From assembly GCF_014763045.1 (NCBI RefSeq), contig NZ_JACTAG010000002.1:992001-1056000 (forward strand): DNA of 64,000 nucleotides, read 5' to 3'. This document shows, in pieces, positions 24,105 through 33,201 of the stretch. Origin of the DNA: Sulfitobacter aestuariivivens. GTDB taxonomy: Bacteria; Pseudomonadota; Alphaproteobacteria; Rhodobacterales; Rhodobacteraceae. Numbering within the stretch: the first letter of the stretch is position 1; every line of letters begins with the position of its first letter. The notes under the pieces are model-generated. The model ran no database searches. It worked only from the letters and a program-made list of their open reading frames with translations, and was not told where the DNA came from. Both the position numbers and the translations under genes were made by a program.

Positions 24105-25817
24105 ATGTTCCCATATCACCCTGTTGTTCGTGCGCGATCCGGCCCCTATTTTGGTGCAGCTTTGGTCGGCACCTATTCCACCATCATCGGCTGGGACGTC
24201 GACGACGACACCCTGCGAGACGGCTTGCGCGGATTTGCCATCAGGCGCACGGAATGGGACGTGGCCACCCAAGATGTGATCGAAGTGCGGTGGCTTGAAG
24301 GCTACAAACGGTTCGAAGTAACCGACACGGGCACAACAGCCGATGTGACCTCGCTGACTGCGCCATTTCAAAGATTTCGCTGGAATGATTACACCCTTAG
24401 CCCGGACCGCGCCTACCGTTTCGAAGTCTTCCCGATGCGCGGTGATCCGGCTGCCATGACTCGCACCGAGGCACCGCTGGTTTTCGAATTCGAACCAACC
24501 GACGAAGACGACGGCGACCTTGGCGTTTATGTCAACCGTGGTGTGTCTGCCGCCAAAGCATATTACCGGCGTTTCGGCGATACGGCTCCGGACGACGTTG
24601 CGCCGGCGGGCGCTGCCTATACCTGGCTCTCCAGAGGATTGCGTGAATCCCTGGTCGACTTCATTGCCAGCGCGCAGTCCGGCGATACCCTGCATTTTGC
24701 GGTTTACGAGTTTTTCGATCTGGAAATTGCCCAACTTATAAAAGCCGCGCATGACCGCGGCGTGATCGTTCAACTCGTCCATGACGCAAAGAAAGGAAAG
24801 CATTCAACAGATGAAAGCCGACACATCGTGCATGAGGCGCATCTGCAAGACCAGGTCATCGAACGCACCACGGTGAACATCAGTCACAACAAATTGGGCA
24901 TACATTTACGAAACGGCACACCCATCAAGGCCTGGGCCGGGTCGGCAAACCTGTCCGAGAACGGCTTTAACTTTCAGACCAACATCGCAATTGTCGTCCG
25001 AGACCCGGAAGCGGTGGCCCACTACGAGGCATACTTCCAAAACCTGACAGGCAATCCCACAAAGGCAAAGAGCAAGGACTTCAACACGGCGCTGATGGAA
25101 AAGACTGTCGTCAACACACCGCGGTTTGCCACAAGAACCTTTTTCTCACCAATCAGAACGGAAGATATTCTTCAAACCGCGATTGATCTGATCAATGGCG
25201 CGCAAAGCATGCTGCTGATCTCAGCCCCGTTCGGGGTAGATAAGGACATGGCTGATGCCATCCGAAACAAGGCTGGTGCAGTTGTGCTTTATGGGTTGGT
25301 AAATGCAACGGCGCAGTCAAAGGTTGCTGATCTGCGTAAAGGACCGACCCGCATCTTCCCGCCCCGCAAGCTGACCATCCACCGAAACGAACGGTGGGAT
25401 GCCAAGGCGTTTGGGGCCCACAAAATCCACGCCAAGACGATTGTGATCGACCCCTATGGCGATAACCCCAAAGTGTTTACCGGATCAGCAAATTTTTCCC
25501 GGGCATCCTGTGTAGATAATGATGAAAACGCGCTGCTGGTGGAAGGGAACAATCGGCTTGCCGCGATCTTTGCGACGGAATTCATGCGCATGTTTGATCA
25601 TTACAAGTCGCGTTTCTACATCTCGGAAACAGAAAAGGAGAACAAGGAAATCCGCAAGCAGAACAGAATTAGGGTAAGCGCGGGTCAGGAACCTTTGGCC
25701 GAAATATCGATCCCCATTCACCTGGACGCGTCCAACAGATGGAGCCGCACAGCCTTTAGCGCGACCGCAAACAGTCACAAGTTTGCAGATCGACTAGCCT
25801 TTGCCGGGCGAAAATAG
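24105..25817 (+). CDS. Phospholipase-D-like phosphodiesterase domain protein
   Basis: 570 aa, no signal peptide. Residues 1-170 form a domain not recognised. From about 175 two PLD half-domains follow, each with a GSANxS phrase (WAGSANLSENG and FTGSANFSRAS). The second HKD motif is intact (H442, K444, D449 in HAKTIVID). The first begins at H261 (HNKLGIHL) but has Leu where the Asp is expected. Such proteins include lipases, nucleases and defence effectors. It follows the sulfatase by 48 nt on the same strand but nothing else ties it to that locus. Confidence 0.75.
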   Translation: MFPYHPVVRARSGPYFGAALVGTYSTIIGWDVDDDTLRDGLRGFAIRRTEWDVATQDVIEVRWLEGYKRFEVTDTGTTADVTSLTAPFQRFRWNDYTLSPDRAYRFEVFPMRGDPAAMTRTEAPLVFEFEPTDEDDGDLGVYVNRGVSAAKAYYRRFGDTAPDDVAPAGAAYTWLSRGLRESLVDFIASAQSGDTLHFAVYEFFDLEIAQLIKAAHDRGVIVQLVHDAKKGKHSTDESRHIVHEAHLQDQVIERTTVNISHNKLGIHLRNGTPIKAWAGSANLSENGFNFQTNIAIVVRDPEAVAHYEAYFQNLTGNPTKAKSKDFNTALMEKTVVNTPRFATRTFFSPIRTEDILQTAIDLINGAQSMLLISAPFGVDKDMADAIRNKAGAVVLYGLVNATAQSKVADLRKGPTRIFPPRKLTIHRNERWDAKAFGAHKIHAKTIVIDPYGDNPKVFTGSANFSRASCVDNDENALLVEGNNRLAAIFATEFMRMFDHYKSRFYISETEKENKEIRKQNRIRVSAGQEPLAEISIPIHLDASNRWSRTAFSATANSHKFADRLAFAGRK

Positions 25818-25823
25818 CCCGGC
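25803..25823. terminator. Hairpin between convergent genes
   Basis: Perfect inverted repeat GCCGGGC / GCCCGGC with a 7-nt loop, spanning the PLD-like stop codon, between two convergent genes 12 nt apart. No T-run follows on either strand, so this is at best a weak bidirectional terminator. Confidence 0.4.
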
Positions 25824-25829
25824 TCGCGC

Positions 25830-27344
25830 CTACTTCGTTTGCTCGACGTTGTCTTTGGGCTTTTCAGCAGCGTCATCCCCGGCCGCGTCATCGTCGACCA
25901 GTTCCGCATCCTCAATCTCGTCGGGAGTGATTACCGGTTCGACCCCATCTGCGCCCGAGTTGTCCTCAATTGCGCCGACAATCAAAGGCAGCATCTGAAC
26001 ACCGCCGGGCATGGCAACCTCTGAATCAGGTGGCGTTTTCCACGCCAACGTATCGAGGCCCTTGCAATTGGTGCAGATCGGTTGCCATTCAGCGTGGATG
26101 TGCTGACAGTTATCACAGATCCACTGTGGACCCCGCGAAACGGTCAGCGCCCGCGCCAACCAGCCCTTGACCACCGTGTCAGATGCGCCCTCACCACGCT
26201 CAATCGCCGCCATCAGCGTGACGGCGCGCGCGGTTGGGTCTGTCTCAACCAAGTCACCCAAAGCGCGACGGGCTTCTGGAAAATCCTCATTGGCGATATG
26301 CAGTTCTGCCAACAGCATCTTCGTTTCGGCGTGATCCGGCTGCTGTTTGGTAAGCGCGCGGAAACGCTTGATCCGCTCTGCTGGCTTCTCATCGGGTGCA
26401 ATCGCGGCAAAGGCGGCGGCAAGGTCAGGATGGGGATGAACGCCCCAGGTCTTCTGCAAAACTCTGGCGGCGTAACGTGGCTTTTCCTGTTCAATGTAAC
26501 CGTGCGCTGCCATGACCGATGCCGGGATCAGATCAGGCGATAGCCGATTGGCTTCAATCGCGGCCTCCCGAGCCTCAATAGAGTTCCCATCTGCAATGAT
26601 TTCCTTGGCCTCTGACAAAGCCAGAACCGCATCACGTCGCCGATGGACGTCGCGCGGCAACTGGCCGTTCTTCAACTTGGCGCTCAGGGTTTGCCGTGCG
26701 CCAGACCAGTCCTCTTTTTCTGCCTGAAGCTGCAACAACACATCACCGGTTTCAGCATGTTTGGGTTTGATCGCAAATGCCTTCTCGGCCAGCTTGAGCG
26801 CAGTTTCCGTGTCACCGTCCGCCAGCTTTTGCTTCATGATGCCACGCACCCCGACAAAGCGGGTCTGTTCATGCTCCACCAGCTTGCGATAGGTTTCTTC
26901 AGCCTTGCGTCGGTCGCCTGCCAGTTCGGCAGCCTGGGCTGTCAAAAGATTGGTCAGCGCAGGCTTGTTCAGGTATTTGTCCGCCTTCTGCGCCTTGGCC
27001 AGTGCCACCCGCCCCTCTCCGCTTGCCAATGCCATCAACCCTTCGGACAGCGCGTCAAACCCTTTGCGTTCCCGGTTCCGGTCAAAATAACGCGACAATG
27101 CGGTTTCATCACCGTTCAGGAACTTCCACGTGGCAATCAAAAGCGACAAAAGCTTGAGGAAAATCCAGACAGCAATCACCAAAAGGATTACCGCAATGAC
27201 AGATTGCAATGGACCGAAACTGTATTCAGTGCCCATCACCTGCAGCTGAATGCCGCCTTCGCTTTCCAACAGGAACCCCGCGCCCCAGGCCAGCGCGGCG
27301 ATAATGCCGACAAACAAAACAATCTTGATCAGTGACCACAACAT
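25830..27344 (-). CDS. hemY: HemY-family haem-biosynthesis-associated membrane protein with TPRs
   Basis: 504 aa. Two N-terminal membrane segments (residues about 4-26 and 46-70) are followed by SRYFDRNRERKGFDALSEGLMALASGEG, the HemY N-domain signature, and a long run of TPR-like helices. Near residues 415-440 there is a zinc-ribbon-like WICDNCQHIHAEWQPICTNCKG (two CxxC pairs). The last 60 residues are acidic. Proteobacterial HemY co-occurs with haem genes; its biochemical role is not settled. Here it ends the hemD-mitofilin-like-hemY operon. Confidence 0.88.
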   Translation of the reverse strand: MLWSLIKIVLFVGIIAALAWGAGFLLESEGGIQLQVMGTEYSFGPLQSVIAVILLVIAVWIFLKLLSLLIATWKFLNGDETALSRYFDRNRERKGFDALSEGLMALASGEGRVALAKAQKADKYLNKPALTNLLTAQAAELAGDRRKAEETYRKLVEHEQTRFVGVRGIMKQKLADGDTETALKLAEKAFAIKPKHAETGDVLLQLQAEKEDWSGARQTLSAKLKNGQLPRDVHRRRDAVLALSEAKEIIADGNSIEAREAAIEANRLSPDLIPASVMAAHGYIEQEKPRYAARVLQKTWGVHPHPDLAAAFAAIAPDEKPAERIKRFRALTKQQPDHAETKMLLAELHIANEDFPEARRALGDLVETDPTARAVTLMAAIERGEGASDTVVKGWLARALTVSRGPQWICDNCQHIHAEWQPICTNCKGLDTLAWKTPPDSEVAMPGGVQMLPLIVGAIEDNSGADGVEPVITPDEIEDAELVDDDAAGDDAAEKPKDNVEQTK

Positions 27345-27355
27345 GAGCGTGTTCC

Positions 27356-28735
27356 TTAGTTGGCCGTCAGGCTTTGTGACAGGTCCTTGGTTGCGGTCAC
27401 GGCGGCGTGCCGTGTCTGCGCATCTGCCAGCCAGTTCTGCATTGCGTCTTTTGCGGCGGGTGTCAGAGCCTCGAGTTCCTCAAGCGCTTGCGCCAATTGA
27501 CCATCCCGCACCGCAGCTTCGGCGCGCGACAGGACCGCATCGGGATCGTCCCCGTCTCGTGGTGCCACGGAGCGCGCACCCAACTGACGGCGCAGGAAAC
27601 TGCCAACCCCAGCCTCTTCGCCATCTTCACCGCTGGCGCGCGCGGCGGTCAGCGATATGCGCGCATCATCTGGGAATCGCGCCTGCAGACTGTTGAGGGT
27701 CGCAACCCCACTATCGGCCACGGCGGTCAGCGCGTCGGGTACATCATCCATTCCATTCTCGGTCAGGGTGGCAACAGCATCCGAAAAAGGCTGGCCTGCA
27801 TTGATCGCCGTCGTGATATCGGTAAGCGCGCCTTGCAACGTTGCCATACGCGCCGCGTCTGCAGTTGCTTCTTCAACGCTCAGCGCATTGTCCAAAAGGC
27901 CTTCGATCTCGGCGCGTTGTTCTTCAACCGACGCCTGCAATTTCGCAAGTTCGCGTTCATAGGCTGCCACTGCCGCTTCAGAACCGCCGCCAGAGATGGG
28001 CTGTTTTTCCACAGCCGTCAGTCGGGCGTCGATATCTTCAAGCTGAGTCGTCAGTGTCTCTGCTGTTGTCGAAAGCGCCTCGACCACGGACATATCAAGC
28101 TCAAGCACATTCTTTTCCAGCGCGACGAGACTTTCCTCGCGGGATTTGATCCAGGCATCCTGCGCTGCGATCTGTTCTTGTTGCGCCGCAAGGGCGCGGC
28201 GAAGGTCTTCGGTCTGCGGCTTGGTGCCGAACGTGTCCAGTTCTGCGGCAAGGAAACCCAGAACTGCGGCAATCACGCCGCCAATAACAAGCGGCCACAT
28301 GACGCTGTTTTTCTGTGGCGGGGCTGGTCGTGCGAATTCGGCGACGCGCACAGGTTCAGCGCTCGCTGGCGGGGGGGGCGCATCCTTTGAACCCTCGGTC
28401 TCTTTCGGGGCCACTGTCGTGGTCGTGGATGCCGGCTTTTTCGTGTCACCTGCCGGTTTCTCGGCAGCGTCAGCTTTGGTGGCTGTGGTTGTGTCGCTGG
28501 TCTTTGCAGCTGTTGCAGTTGCGGACGACGCTGCGGCACCAGTCTTGGGGCTGCCAGACTTGGTAGCTCTCGCTTTGGTGCGCGGCGTACCCTTTGCTGC
28601 AGACTTGGCCGCGTCCACCTTTACATCTGGTTTGTCAGCGCTGTCTTTTTGCGCTGTCGCATCCTTTGAGGCACCCGAAGCCTCAGACGTGGTCGATGTA
28701 CTGTTTTTTGCGACTGGTTTTTTCGCTTTCGCCAC
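27356..28735 (-). CDS. Mitofilin-like (COG4223) membrane protein
   Basis: 459 aa. The N-terminal about 130 residues are low-complexity Lys/Ala/Ser/Thr/Pro-rich. One membrane segment follows (MWPLVIGGVIAAVLGFLAAEL), then a long coiled-coil region (LDARL-type heptads, AAYERELAKLQASVEEQRAEIEG) and a C-terminal helical mitofilin-like domain. A GTG at 28735 (VAKAKKPVAKN) with GGAAAG upstream is preferred over a TTG 48 nt further out that lacks a ribosome site. Alphaproteobacterial mitofilin homologues sit next to hemY as here and shape inner-membrane folds in some species. Confidence 0.83.
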   Translation of the reverse strand: MAKAKKPVAKNSTSTTSEASGASKDATAQKDSADKPDVKVDAAKSAAKGTPRTKARATKSGSPKTGAAASSATATAAKTSDTTTATKADAAEKPAGDTKKPASTTTTVAPKETEGSKDAPPPPASAEPVRVAEFARPAPPQKNSVMWPLVIGGVIAAVLGFLAAELDTFGTKPQTEDLRRALAAQQEQIAAQDAWIKSREESLVALEKNVLELDMSVVEALSTTAETLTTQLEDIDARLTAVEKQPISGGGSEAAVAAYERELAKLQASVEEQRAEIEGLLDNALSVEEATADAARMATLQGALTDITTAINAGQPFSDAVATLTENGMDDVPDALTAVADSGVATLNSLQARFPDDARISLTAARASGEDGEEAGVGSFLRRQLGARSVAPRDGDDPDAVLSRAEAAVRDGQLAQALEELEALTPAAKDAMQNWLADAQTRHAAVTATKDLSQSLTAN

Positions 28736-28807
28736 AACGTATGCCTTTCCGATTCTGGCGCTACAGCCAGCATGATCGATCAACCTTACCCGGCCCGCGC
28801 GGACCTC

Positions 28808-29512
28808 TCAAGGTAACCTGATGCTGCGCACAAGGTTTTCAACGCCTTTGACCATTTCATCCGCAGTCGGTGCCATAGCGATATCTACCGTGCCGTAGGT
28901 CGCAGCGTTCAGCATATCGGCAATCGCCTTGCTCATCGCCAGAACACGAGCGGCCTTGGCAGAATCAATCTGGTTATTGAAATGTGCCGCTGTGCGCGGT
29001 GAAAAAAGCGGCACGATCACGGGTGATCTTCCTTTAAGCGCTGAAACAGCATCAGCTGACAGCGGCAACATTTCCTGATCGTAAAGCGTGATCACATCCA
29101 CATCTGTCCCAATGGCGCTAAGCCGCTCGGCTATGTCGCCGCGCCGGTGTCGCCCCGCAAGGTGCACAAGGGACAGGGTAGGGCGCGATTCAGAAAGGCG
29201 ATCAACCAGTCCATCAGCGTTTTGCGCGGCCAGGCGCACATCCCACCCTTTTTCGTCTGCCCGCTTTGCTGTGCCCGTCCCCACACAAAACGCCGGCCGC
29301 CCGGCACCATCAGGACCCAGACGCACGCCGTGACTCGATGTGAATATGGCACCCTGGTCGGCCTGTATCTGAGCTTCAGTGCCGAGCGAAACAATCTTGA
29401 TCAGGGGCGCATGGATCACGTCGACGCCTTGCATGACATCTGAGTGCAGCCGGGCAACAAACCGGTCTGCCGACGGGCGCGGGCGTGTCATCAATAGCGT
29501 GAGGCGGGCCAT
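28808..29512 (-). CDS. hemD: Uroporphyrinogen-III synthase
   Basis: 234 aa, cytosolic, cyclises hydroxymethylbilane to uroporphyrinogen III. The family is poorly conserved, but [14 protein letters not shown] at the start, [10 protein letters not shown], the [15 protein letters not shown] phrase and LHLAGRH-like [10 protein letters not shown] fit it. The start at 29512 ([13 protein letters not shown]) is chosen because the fold begins there; the upstream reading enters the divergent tsaD promoter. Divergent from tsaD, upstream of the mitofilin-like and hemY genes, a common alphaproteobacterial order. Confidence 0.87.
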   Translation of the reverse strand: MARLTLLMTRPRPSADRFVARLHSDVMQGVDVIHAPLIKIVSLGTEAQIQADQGAIFTSSHGVRLGPDGAGRPAFCVGTGTAKRADEKGWDVRLAAQNADGLVDRLSESRPTLSLVHLAGRHRRGDIAERLSAIGTDVDVITLYDQEMLPLSADAVSALKGRSPVIVPLFSPRTAAHFNNQIDSAKAARVLAMSKAIADMLNAATYGTVDIAMAPTADEMVKGVENLVRSIRLP

Positions 29513-29599
29513 CAAGTTCCTGATCATGAGGTGCGCACATTGTTTGCGGCATGTGTCGGTGTTACCTGCGGGGGGCACCCCTTGCAACGGAAAGCCCAG

Positions 29600-30688
29600 A
29601 TGCCCCCCGCACGAACGATCCTTGGACTGGAAAGCAGCTGCGACGATACCGCCGCAGCCATCGTGCGCGTGACTGACACGGACGCGACAATCCTGTCATC
29701 CGTGGTGGCCGGTCAAACGGACCTGCACGCTTCCTATGGCGGCGTTGTGCCCGAAATTGCCGCACGTGCGCATGCGGAAAAGCTGGATATTTGTGTAGAA
29801 CAGGCTCTAACCCAGGCCAAATTGCCCCTTCGTGCGGTGGATGCCATTGCTGTAACCTCGGGCCCCGGATTGATCGGTGGCGTCGTATCCGGGGTTATGT
29901 GTGCAAAGGGATTGGCCGCCGCAACGGGCAAACCACTTTATGGGGTCAATCACTTGGCGGGCCATGCATTGACACCGCGACTGACAGATCAGACCCCTTA
30001 TCCCTACCTGATGCTTTTGGTATCGGGCGGGCATTGCCAGTTTCTGCTGGTGTCCGGGCCAGATAGCTTTTCCCGGCTCGGGGGTACAATTGACGACGCC
30101 CCCGGGGAAGCTTTCGACAAGATCGCCCGCCTGATCGGCCTGCCACAGCCCGGCGGCCCCGCCATCGAAACCGCCGCATTAAAAGGTGATACGACGCGAT
30201 TTGCCTTCCCAAGGCCACTGCTGGACCGACCCGGGTGCGACATGTCCTTTTCCGGTCTGAAGACGGCCGTTCTGCGCACACGTGACGCTTTGATTTCGAC
30301 GCAACAAGGATTGACACGTCAGGATCAATCGGACCTTGCAGCAGGGTTTCAAGCGGCAGTGGTCGACGTGCTGATTGAAAAAACCCGCAGAGCGTTTGCA
30401 GCCTATCCAATAGCGCCGAACAGGACACTCTGCGTCGCCGGTGGCGTTGCGGCAAACATGGCTATTCGCGCCGGATTAGAGACTATTGCAAAACAGAATG
30501 AGGGAACTTTCGTCGCCCCTCCATTAGCACTTTGCACCGACAACGCTGCGATGATCGCCTATGCTGCAGCAGAGCAGATGCAGAAACGGGACCCTGACGA
30601 TATGACCCTCTCGGCCCGCCCGCGATGGCCGCTGGACACCAATCAGCCAGCCATGCTTGGGAGCGGCAAAAAGGGGGCCAAGGCGTGA
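29600..30688 (+). CDS. tsaD: tRNA N6-threonylcarbamoyladenosine synthase subunit TsaD
   Basis: 362 aa of the Kae1/YgjD ASKHA fold: [16 protein letters not shown] at the N-terminus, the metal site [44 protein letters not shown] and [10 protein letters not shown]. With TsaB, TsaC and TsaE it installs t6A at position 37 of ANN-decoding tRNAs; tsaE is also in this window (42597). The ATG at 29600 follows CGGAAAG. gpsA overlaps its stop (GTGA). Confidence 0.96.
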   Translation: MPPARTILGLESSCDDTAAAIVRVTDTDATILSSVVAGQTDLHASYGGVVPEIAARAHAEKLDICVEQALTQAKLPLRAVDAIAVTSGPGLIGGVVSGVMCAKGLAAATGKPLYGVNHLAGHALTPRLTDQTPYPYLMLLVSGGHCQFLLVSGPDSFSRLGGTIDDAPGEAFDKIARLIGLPQPGGPAIETAALKGDTTRFAFPRPLLDRPGCDMSFSGLKTAVLRTRDALISTQQGLTRQDQSDLAAGFQAAVVDVLIEKTRRAFAAYPIAPNRTLCVAGGVAANMAIRAGLETIAKQNEGTFVAPPLALCTDNAAMIAYAAAEQMQKRDPDDMTLSARPRWPLDTNQPAMLGSGKKGAKA

Positions 30689-31638
30689 CCGTTGCAGTAT
30701 TGGGCGCCGGGGCCTTTGGCACTGCGCTGGCCATTTCGCTTGCACAAAATTGTCCCGTCACACTCTGGGCGCGCGACCTGGGTGATATGGCGCGCAGTCG
30801 CGAAAATGCGAAGCGTCTGCCGGGGTTTGGATTCCCGGACACCCTTTCAGTGACAGCCGATATGAGCATAGCCTCGCGTGCTGACATTCTGTTGCTGTCC
30901 GTCCCAATGCAAAAACTACGCGCGCTTTTACAAGACAACGCACTCCTGCTGGCCGACAAACGGCTGGTGGCCTGCTGCAAGGGAATTGAACTGTCGACCG
31001 GGCTTGGGCCTGTGACGGTCATCCAGGAATGCGTGCCGTCTGCAACAGCTGCAGTGCTGACAGGCCCCAGCTTTGCTGCCGATATTGCACGCGGTCTACC
31101 GACCGCTTTGACCTTGGCGTGCAAAAACGATGCCGCGGGCGAAAAGTTGCAACAGCTGCTAACCACCCCCAACCTGCGCCTTTATCGCACAACCGACACC
31201 ATCGGCGCCGAACTGGGCGGGGCCTTGAAAAATGTTATCGCTATTGCCTGCGGCACCGCGATGGGGGCCGGTCTTGGTGAAAGCGCGCGCGCCGCCCTGA
31301 TGACGCGGGGCTACGCTGAAATGCAGCGACTTGCGGCGCATCTGGGGGCAAAGCCCGGGACGCTCTCAGGCTTGTCCGGGTTTGGTGATCTGACGCTGAC
31401 CTGCACGTCGACCCAGTCCCGCAACTACCAACTCGGGCTGTCTCTTGGAAAAGAGACAGCTTTTGATCCCGACACCACAGTCGAAGGGGCCGCGACGGCA
31501 ATTGCAGTGCAAGATGTCGCACAACGGGCTGGGTTGGACATGCCCATTACAGCCGCTGTCGCAGGTTTGCTGGAAAAGCGCCTCGATGTACAAACAGCGA
31601 TGAACGCTTTGCTAACCCGACCGCTCAAGGAGGAATGA
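30685..31638 (+). CDS. gpsA: NAD(P)-dependent glycerol-3-phosphate dehydrogenase
   Basis: 317 aa, makes sn-glycerol 3-phosphate for phospholipids. N-terminal loop [40 protein letters not shown], then [36 protein letters not shown] and [16 protein letters not shown], all diagnostic. The GTG at 30685 overlaps the tsaD stop by 4 nt and the Rossmann loop begins five residues later; an upstream ATG inside tsaD is not needed. Confidence 0.96.
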   Translation: MTVAVLGAGAFGTALAISLAQNCPVTLWARDLGDMARSRENAKRLPGFGFPDTLSVTADMSIASRADILLLSVPMQKLRALLQDNALLLADKRLVACCKGIELSTGLGPVTVIQECVPSATAAVLTGPSFAADIARGLPTALTLACKNDAAGEKLQQLLTTPNLRLYRTTDTIGAELGGALKNVIAIACGTAMGAGLGESARAALMTRGYAEMQRLAAHLGAKPGTLSGLSGFGDLTLTCTSTQSRNYQLGLSLGKETAFDPDTTVEGAATAIAVQDVAQRAGLDMPITAAVAGLLEKRLDVQTAMNALLTRPLKEE

Positions 31639-32058
31639 ATGGCGTATTGGCTTCTTAAATCGGAACCCAGCACCTGGAGCTGGGATGATCAGGTTGCCAA
31701 AGGAGACGCCGGTGAAGAATGGGACGGCGTGCGCAACTATCAGGCGCGCAACTTCATGAGAGAGATGAAGCTGGGCGACAAAGGCTTTTTCTATCACTCG
31801 CAAAAGGAAAAGGCCGTGGTCGGCATTGTCGAGGTTGTGGCAGAGGCCCATCCCGACAGCACGACCGATGATGATCGATGGGAATGTGTCGACATCAAAG
31901 CAGTGCGCCCCTTCAAAGAACCCGTCACGTTGGATGACATCAAGGCAGATGAACGCCTGTCAGATATGGTGCTTGTCAGAAATTCGCGTCTCTCTGTGCA
32001 GCCGGTCAGCCGGGATGAATGGAAGATCGTGTGCAACATGGGCGGCACGAAACCGTAG
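31639..32058 (+). CDS. EVE-domain protein
   Basis: 139-aa single EVE (PUA-like) domain: YWLLKSEPSTWSWDDQ at the start, WDGVRNYQARNFMREMKLGDKGFFYHS in the middle and LVRNSRLSVQPVS near the end. EVE proteins bind modified bases in DNA or RNA; the exact ligand is unknown. The ATG directly abuts the gpsA stop, so it ends the tsaD-gpsA operon. Confidence 0.93.
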   Translation: MAYWLLKSEPSTWSWDDQVAKGDAGEEWDGVRNYQARNFMREMKLGDKGFFYHSQKEKAVVGIVEVVAEAHPDSTTDDDRWECVDIKAVRPFKEPVTLDDIKADERLSDMVLVRNSRLSVQPVSRDEWKIVCNMGGTKP

Positions 32059-32117
32059 ATCACCGGCGAATTTCAGCCCATACTGCGCCCATGATCCCAT
32101 GAACACGGAGGGACGAA

Positions 32118-32510
32118 ATGGGTTTTCTAGCAGTTATCGTCGCGGCAGCGGCAGGTTTTGCAGTCGGGGCCGTTTGGTACGGAGTCTTTGCCAAACCATG
32201 GATGGAAGATACGGGCATTAAGGTCGGGCCAGATGGCAAACCCGCCAATACCTCACCTTTGCCCTATGTGATGGCCGCACTTGCAATGATCATCGTGGCC
32301 GGAATGATGCGTCACACATTCGCCCTTTCTGGCATTGATTCCGTTGGAAAGGGCCTGATTTCAGGATTGGGCATCGGGCTGTTCTTCATCAGCCCCTGGA
32401 TCATGATCAATAACGGTTACGGAGATCGGCCTTTTCGGCTGACCATGATTGACGGCGGTTATGCGACAGTCGGCTGCGCCGTGATCGGATTGGTACTGGC
32501 GCTTTTCTAG
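32118..32510 (+). CDS. DUF1761-like small membrane protein
   Basis: 130 aa with four hydrophobic segments. The start GFLAVIVAAAAGFAVGAVWYGVFAKPWM (written here in outline; Trp-Tyr-Gly-Val-Phe after the first helix) is typical of DUF1761 proteins. Function unknown. Preceded by GGAGGGACG. 59 nt after the EVE gene, so it may be read from the same transcript. Confidence 0.8.
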   Translation: MGFLAVIVAAAAGFAVGAVWYGVFAKPWMEDTGIKVGPDGKPANTSPLPYVMAALAMIIVAGMMRHTFALSGIDSVGKGLISGLGIGLFFISPWIMINNGYGDRPFRLTMIDGGYATVGCAVIGLVLALF

Positions 32511-32525
32511 AACGACGTCAGCATA

Positions 32526-32658
32526 CGAAAAAGGGTTCTGGCACCGGTGCCAGAACCCTCCTCACCCCGTGTGTTCCCATCGTCCCACACACGTATCAAT
32601 ATCGTTCTGACCATTCTGACCGTGCGAATTTTATAGCGTTTTCCGTCGCTTACCGCAA
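32526..32658 (-). ncRNA. Candidate small RNA with own promoter and terminator
   Basis: On the minus strand a -35-like TTGCGG (32658-32653) and a -10-like TATAAA (32635-32630) are 17 nt apart. A start near 32623 would give an RNA of roughly 95-100 nt that ends at the perfect hairpin plus T5 at 32558-32526. Within it a GTGTG/CACAC stem encloses a purine-rich loop, and a repeated GGTCAGAA lies near the 5' end. No reading frame of note. The range given includes the promoter. No known RNA family recognised. Confidence 0.4.
32533..32558 (-). terminator. Strong minus-strand Rho-independent terminator (candidate sRNA end)
   Basis: A perfect 13-bp inverted repeat, GGGTTCTGGCACC followed directly by its complement. 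Read on the minus strand it is followed by TTTTTCG, the form of an intrinsic terminator. No protein-coding gene on the minus strand ends just before it, so it most likely ends a short RNA. Confidence 0.7.
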
Positions 32659-32691
32659 CGTTGGACTATCTCAAAGACCTTCTAAAAATGA

Positions 32692-32721
32692 AACGCCCAC
32701 TTAACCAAGTGGGCGTTTTTT
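32692..32721. terminator. Bidirectional-type intrinsic terminator downstream of the DUF2853 gene
   Basis: AACGCCCACTT / AAGTGGGCGTT stem (11 bp) with loop AACC and T6 on the plus strand. The minus-strand side also ends T-rich (GTTTCATTTTT). It lies 19 nt past the stop of the minus-strand DUF2853 gene and can end transcription both ways. Confidence 0.75.
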
Positions 32722-32739
32722 CGGGAACCTTTTCCAGTT

Positions 32740-33081
32740 TTAGCCGTACACGGATTCCTTACCGAAGTGTTTGGTCAGCATGTAATAGATAACCGCCCGG
32801 TATTTATTGCGCTCGGAACGTCCATAGGTTTCGATCGCTTTCTGAATGCCGCCCATCAAATGCTCATCGTCCGGCAGGCCAAGCTTCTTGATCAGAAAGT
32901 TGTTTTTGACGGTTTCCAGCTCGCTCGTGTCGCCACCCGCAACGGTCTGCGCATCGGCATTGTAGATCGCAGGTCCGCAGCCAATCGTGACCTTGGTCAG
33001 CAGGTCCATGTCCGGTTCCATGCCGCATTTGTTGCGCAGGTCATCCGCATATTTCTGAATCCACTCGTCGCGCTTACCCAT
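32740..33081 (-). CDS. DUF2853-family protein
   Basis: 113 aa, small, soluble and helical. It matches the DUF2853 pattern: WIQKYADDLRNKCG at the start, VTIGCGPAIYNADAQTVAGGD, then ELETVKNNFLIKKLGL and KYRAVIYYMLTKHFGK. Role unknown. The ATG at 33081 is preferred over one at 33090 because GGGAG directly abuts the latter but stands nine bases from the former. Monocistronic: a terminator follows and a different gene class precedes. Confidence 0.85.
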   Translation of the reverse strand: MGKRDEWIQKYADDLRNKCGMEPDMDLLTKVTIGCGPAIYNADAQTVAGGDTSELETVKNNFLIKKLGLPDDEHLMGGIQKAIETYGRSERNKYRAVIYYMLTKHFGKESVYG

Positions 33082-33201
33082 GTTGGTCATCTCCCACCGT
33101 TGAAATTATTCAGCCGTTGTTGGCTTGTCCGGAGACTAAAGGCGTTTTTTGTAATGCAAAAGGAATTTTTCCCGGCGAAATTCCCCCTCAGTTGACAGCC
33201 G

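Noticed and set aside
32118..32510. Hairpin at 32533-32558 as the terminator of the DUF1761-like gene
   Set aside because: The plus-strand side has no T-run; the T-run is on the minus strand, pointing the other way.
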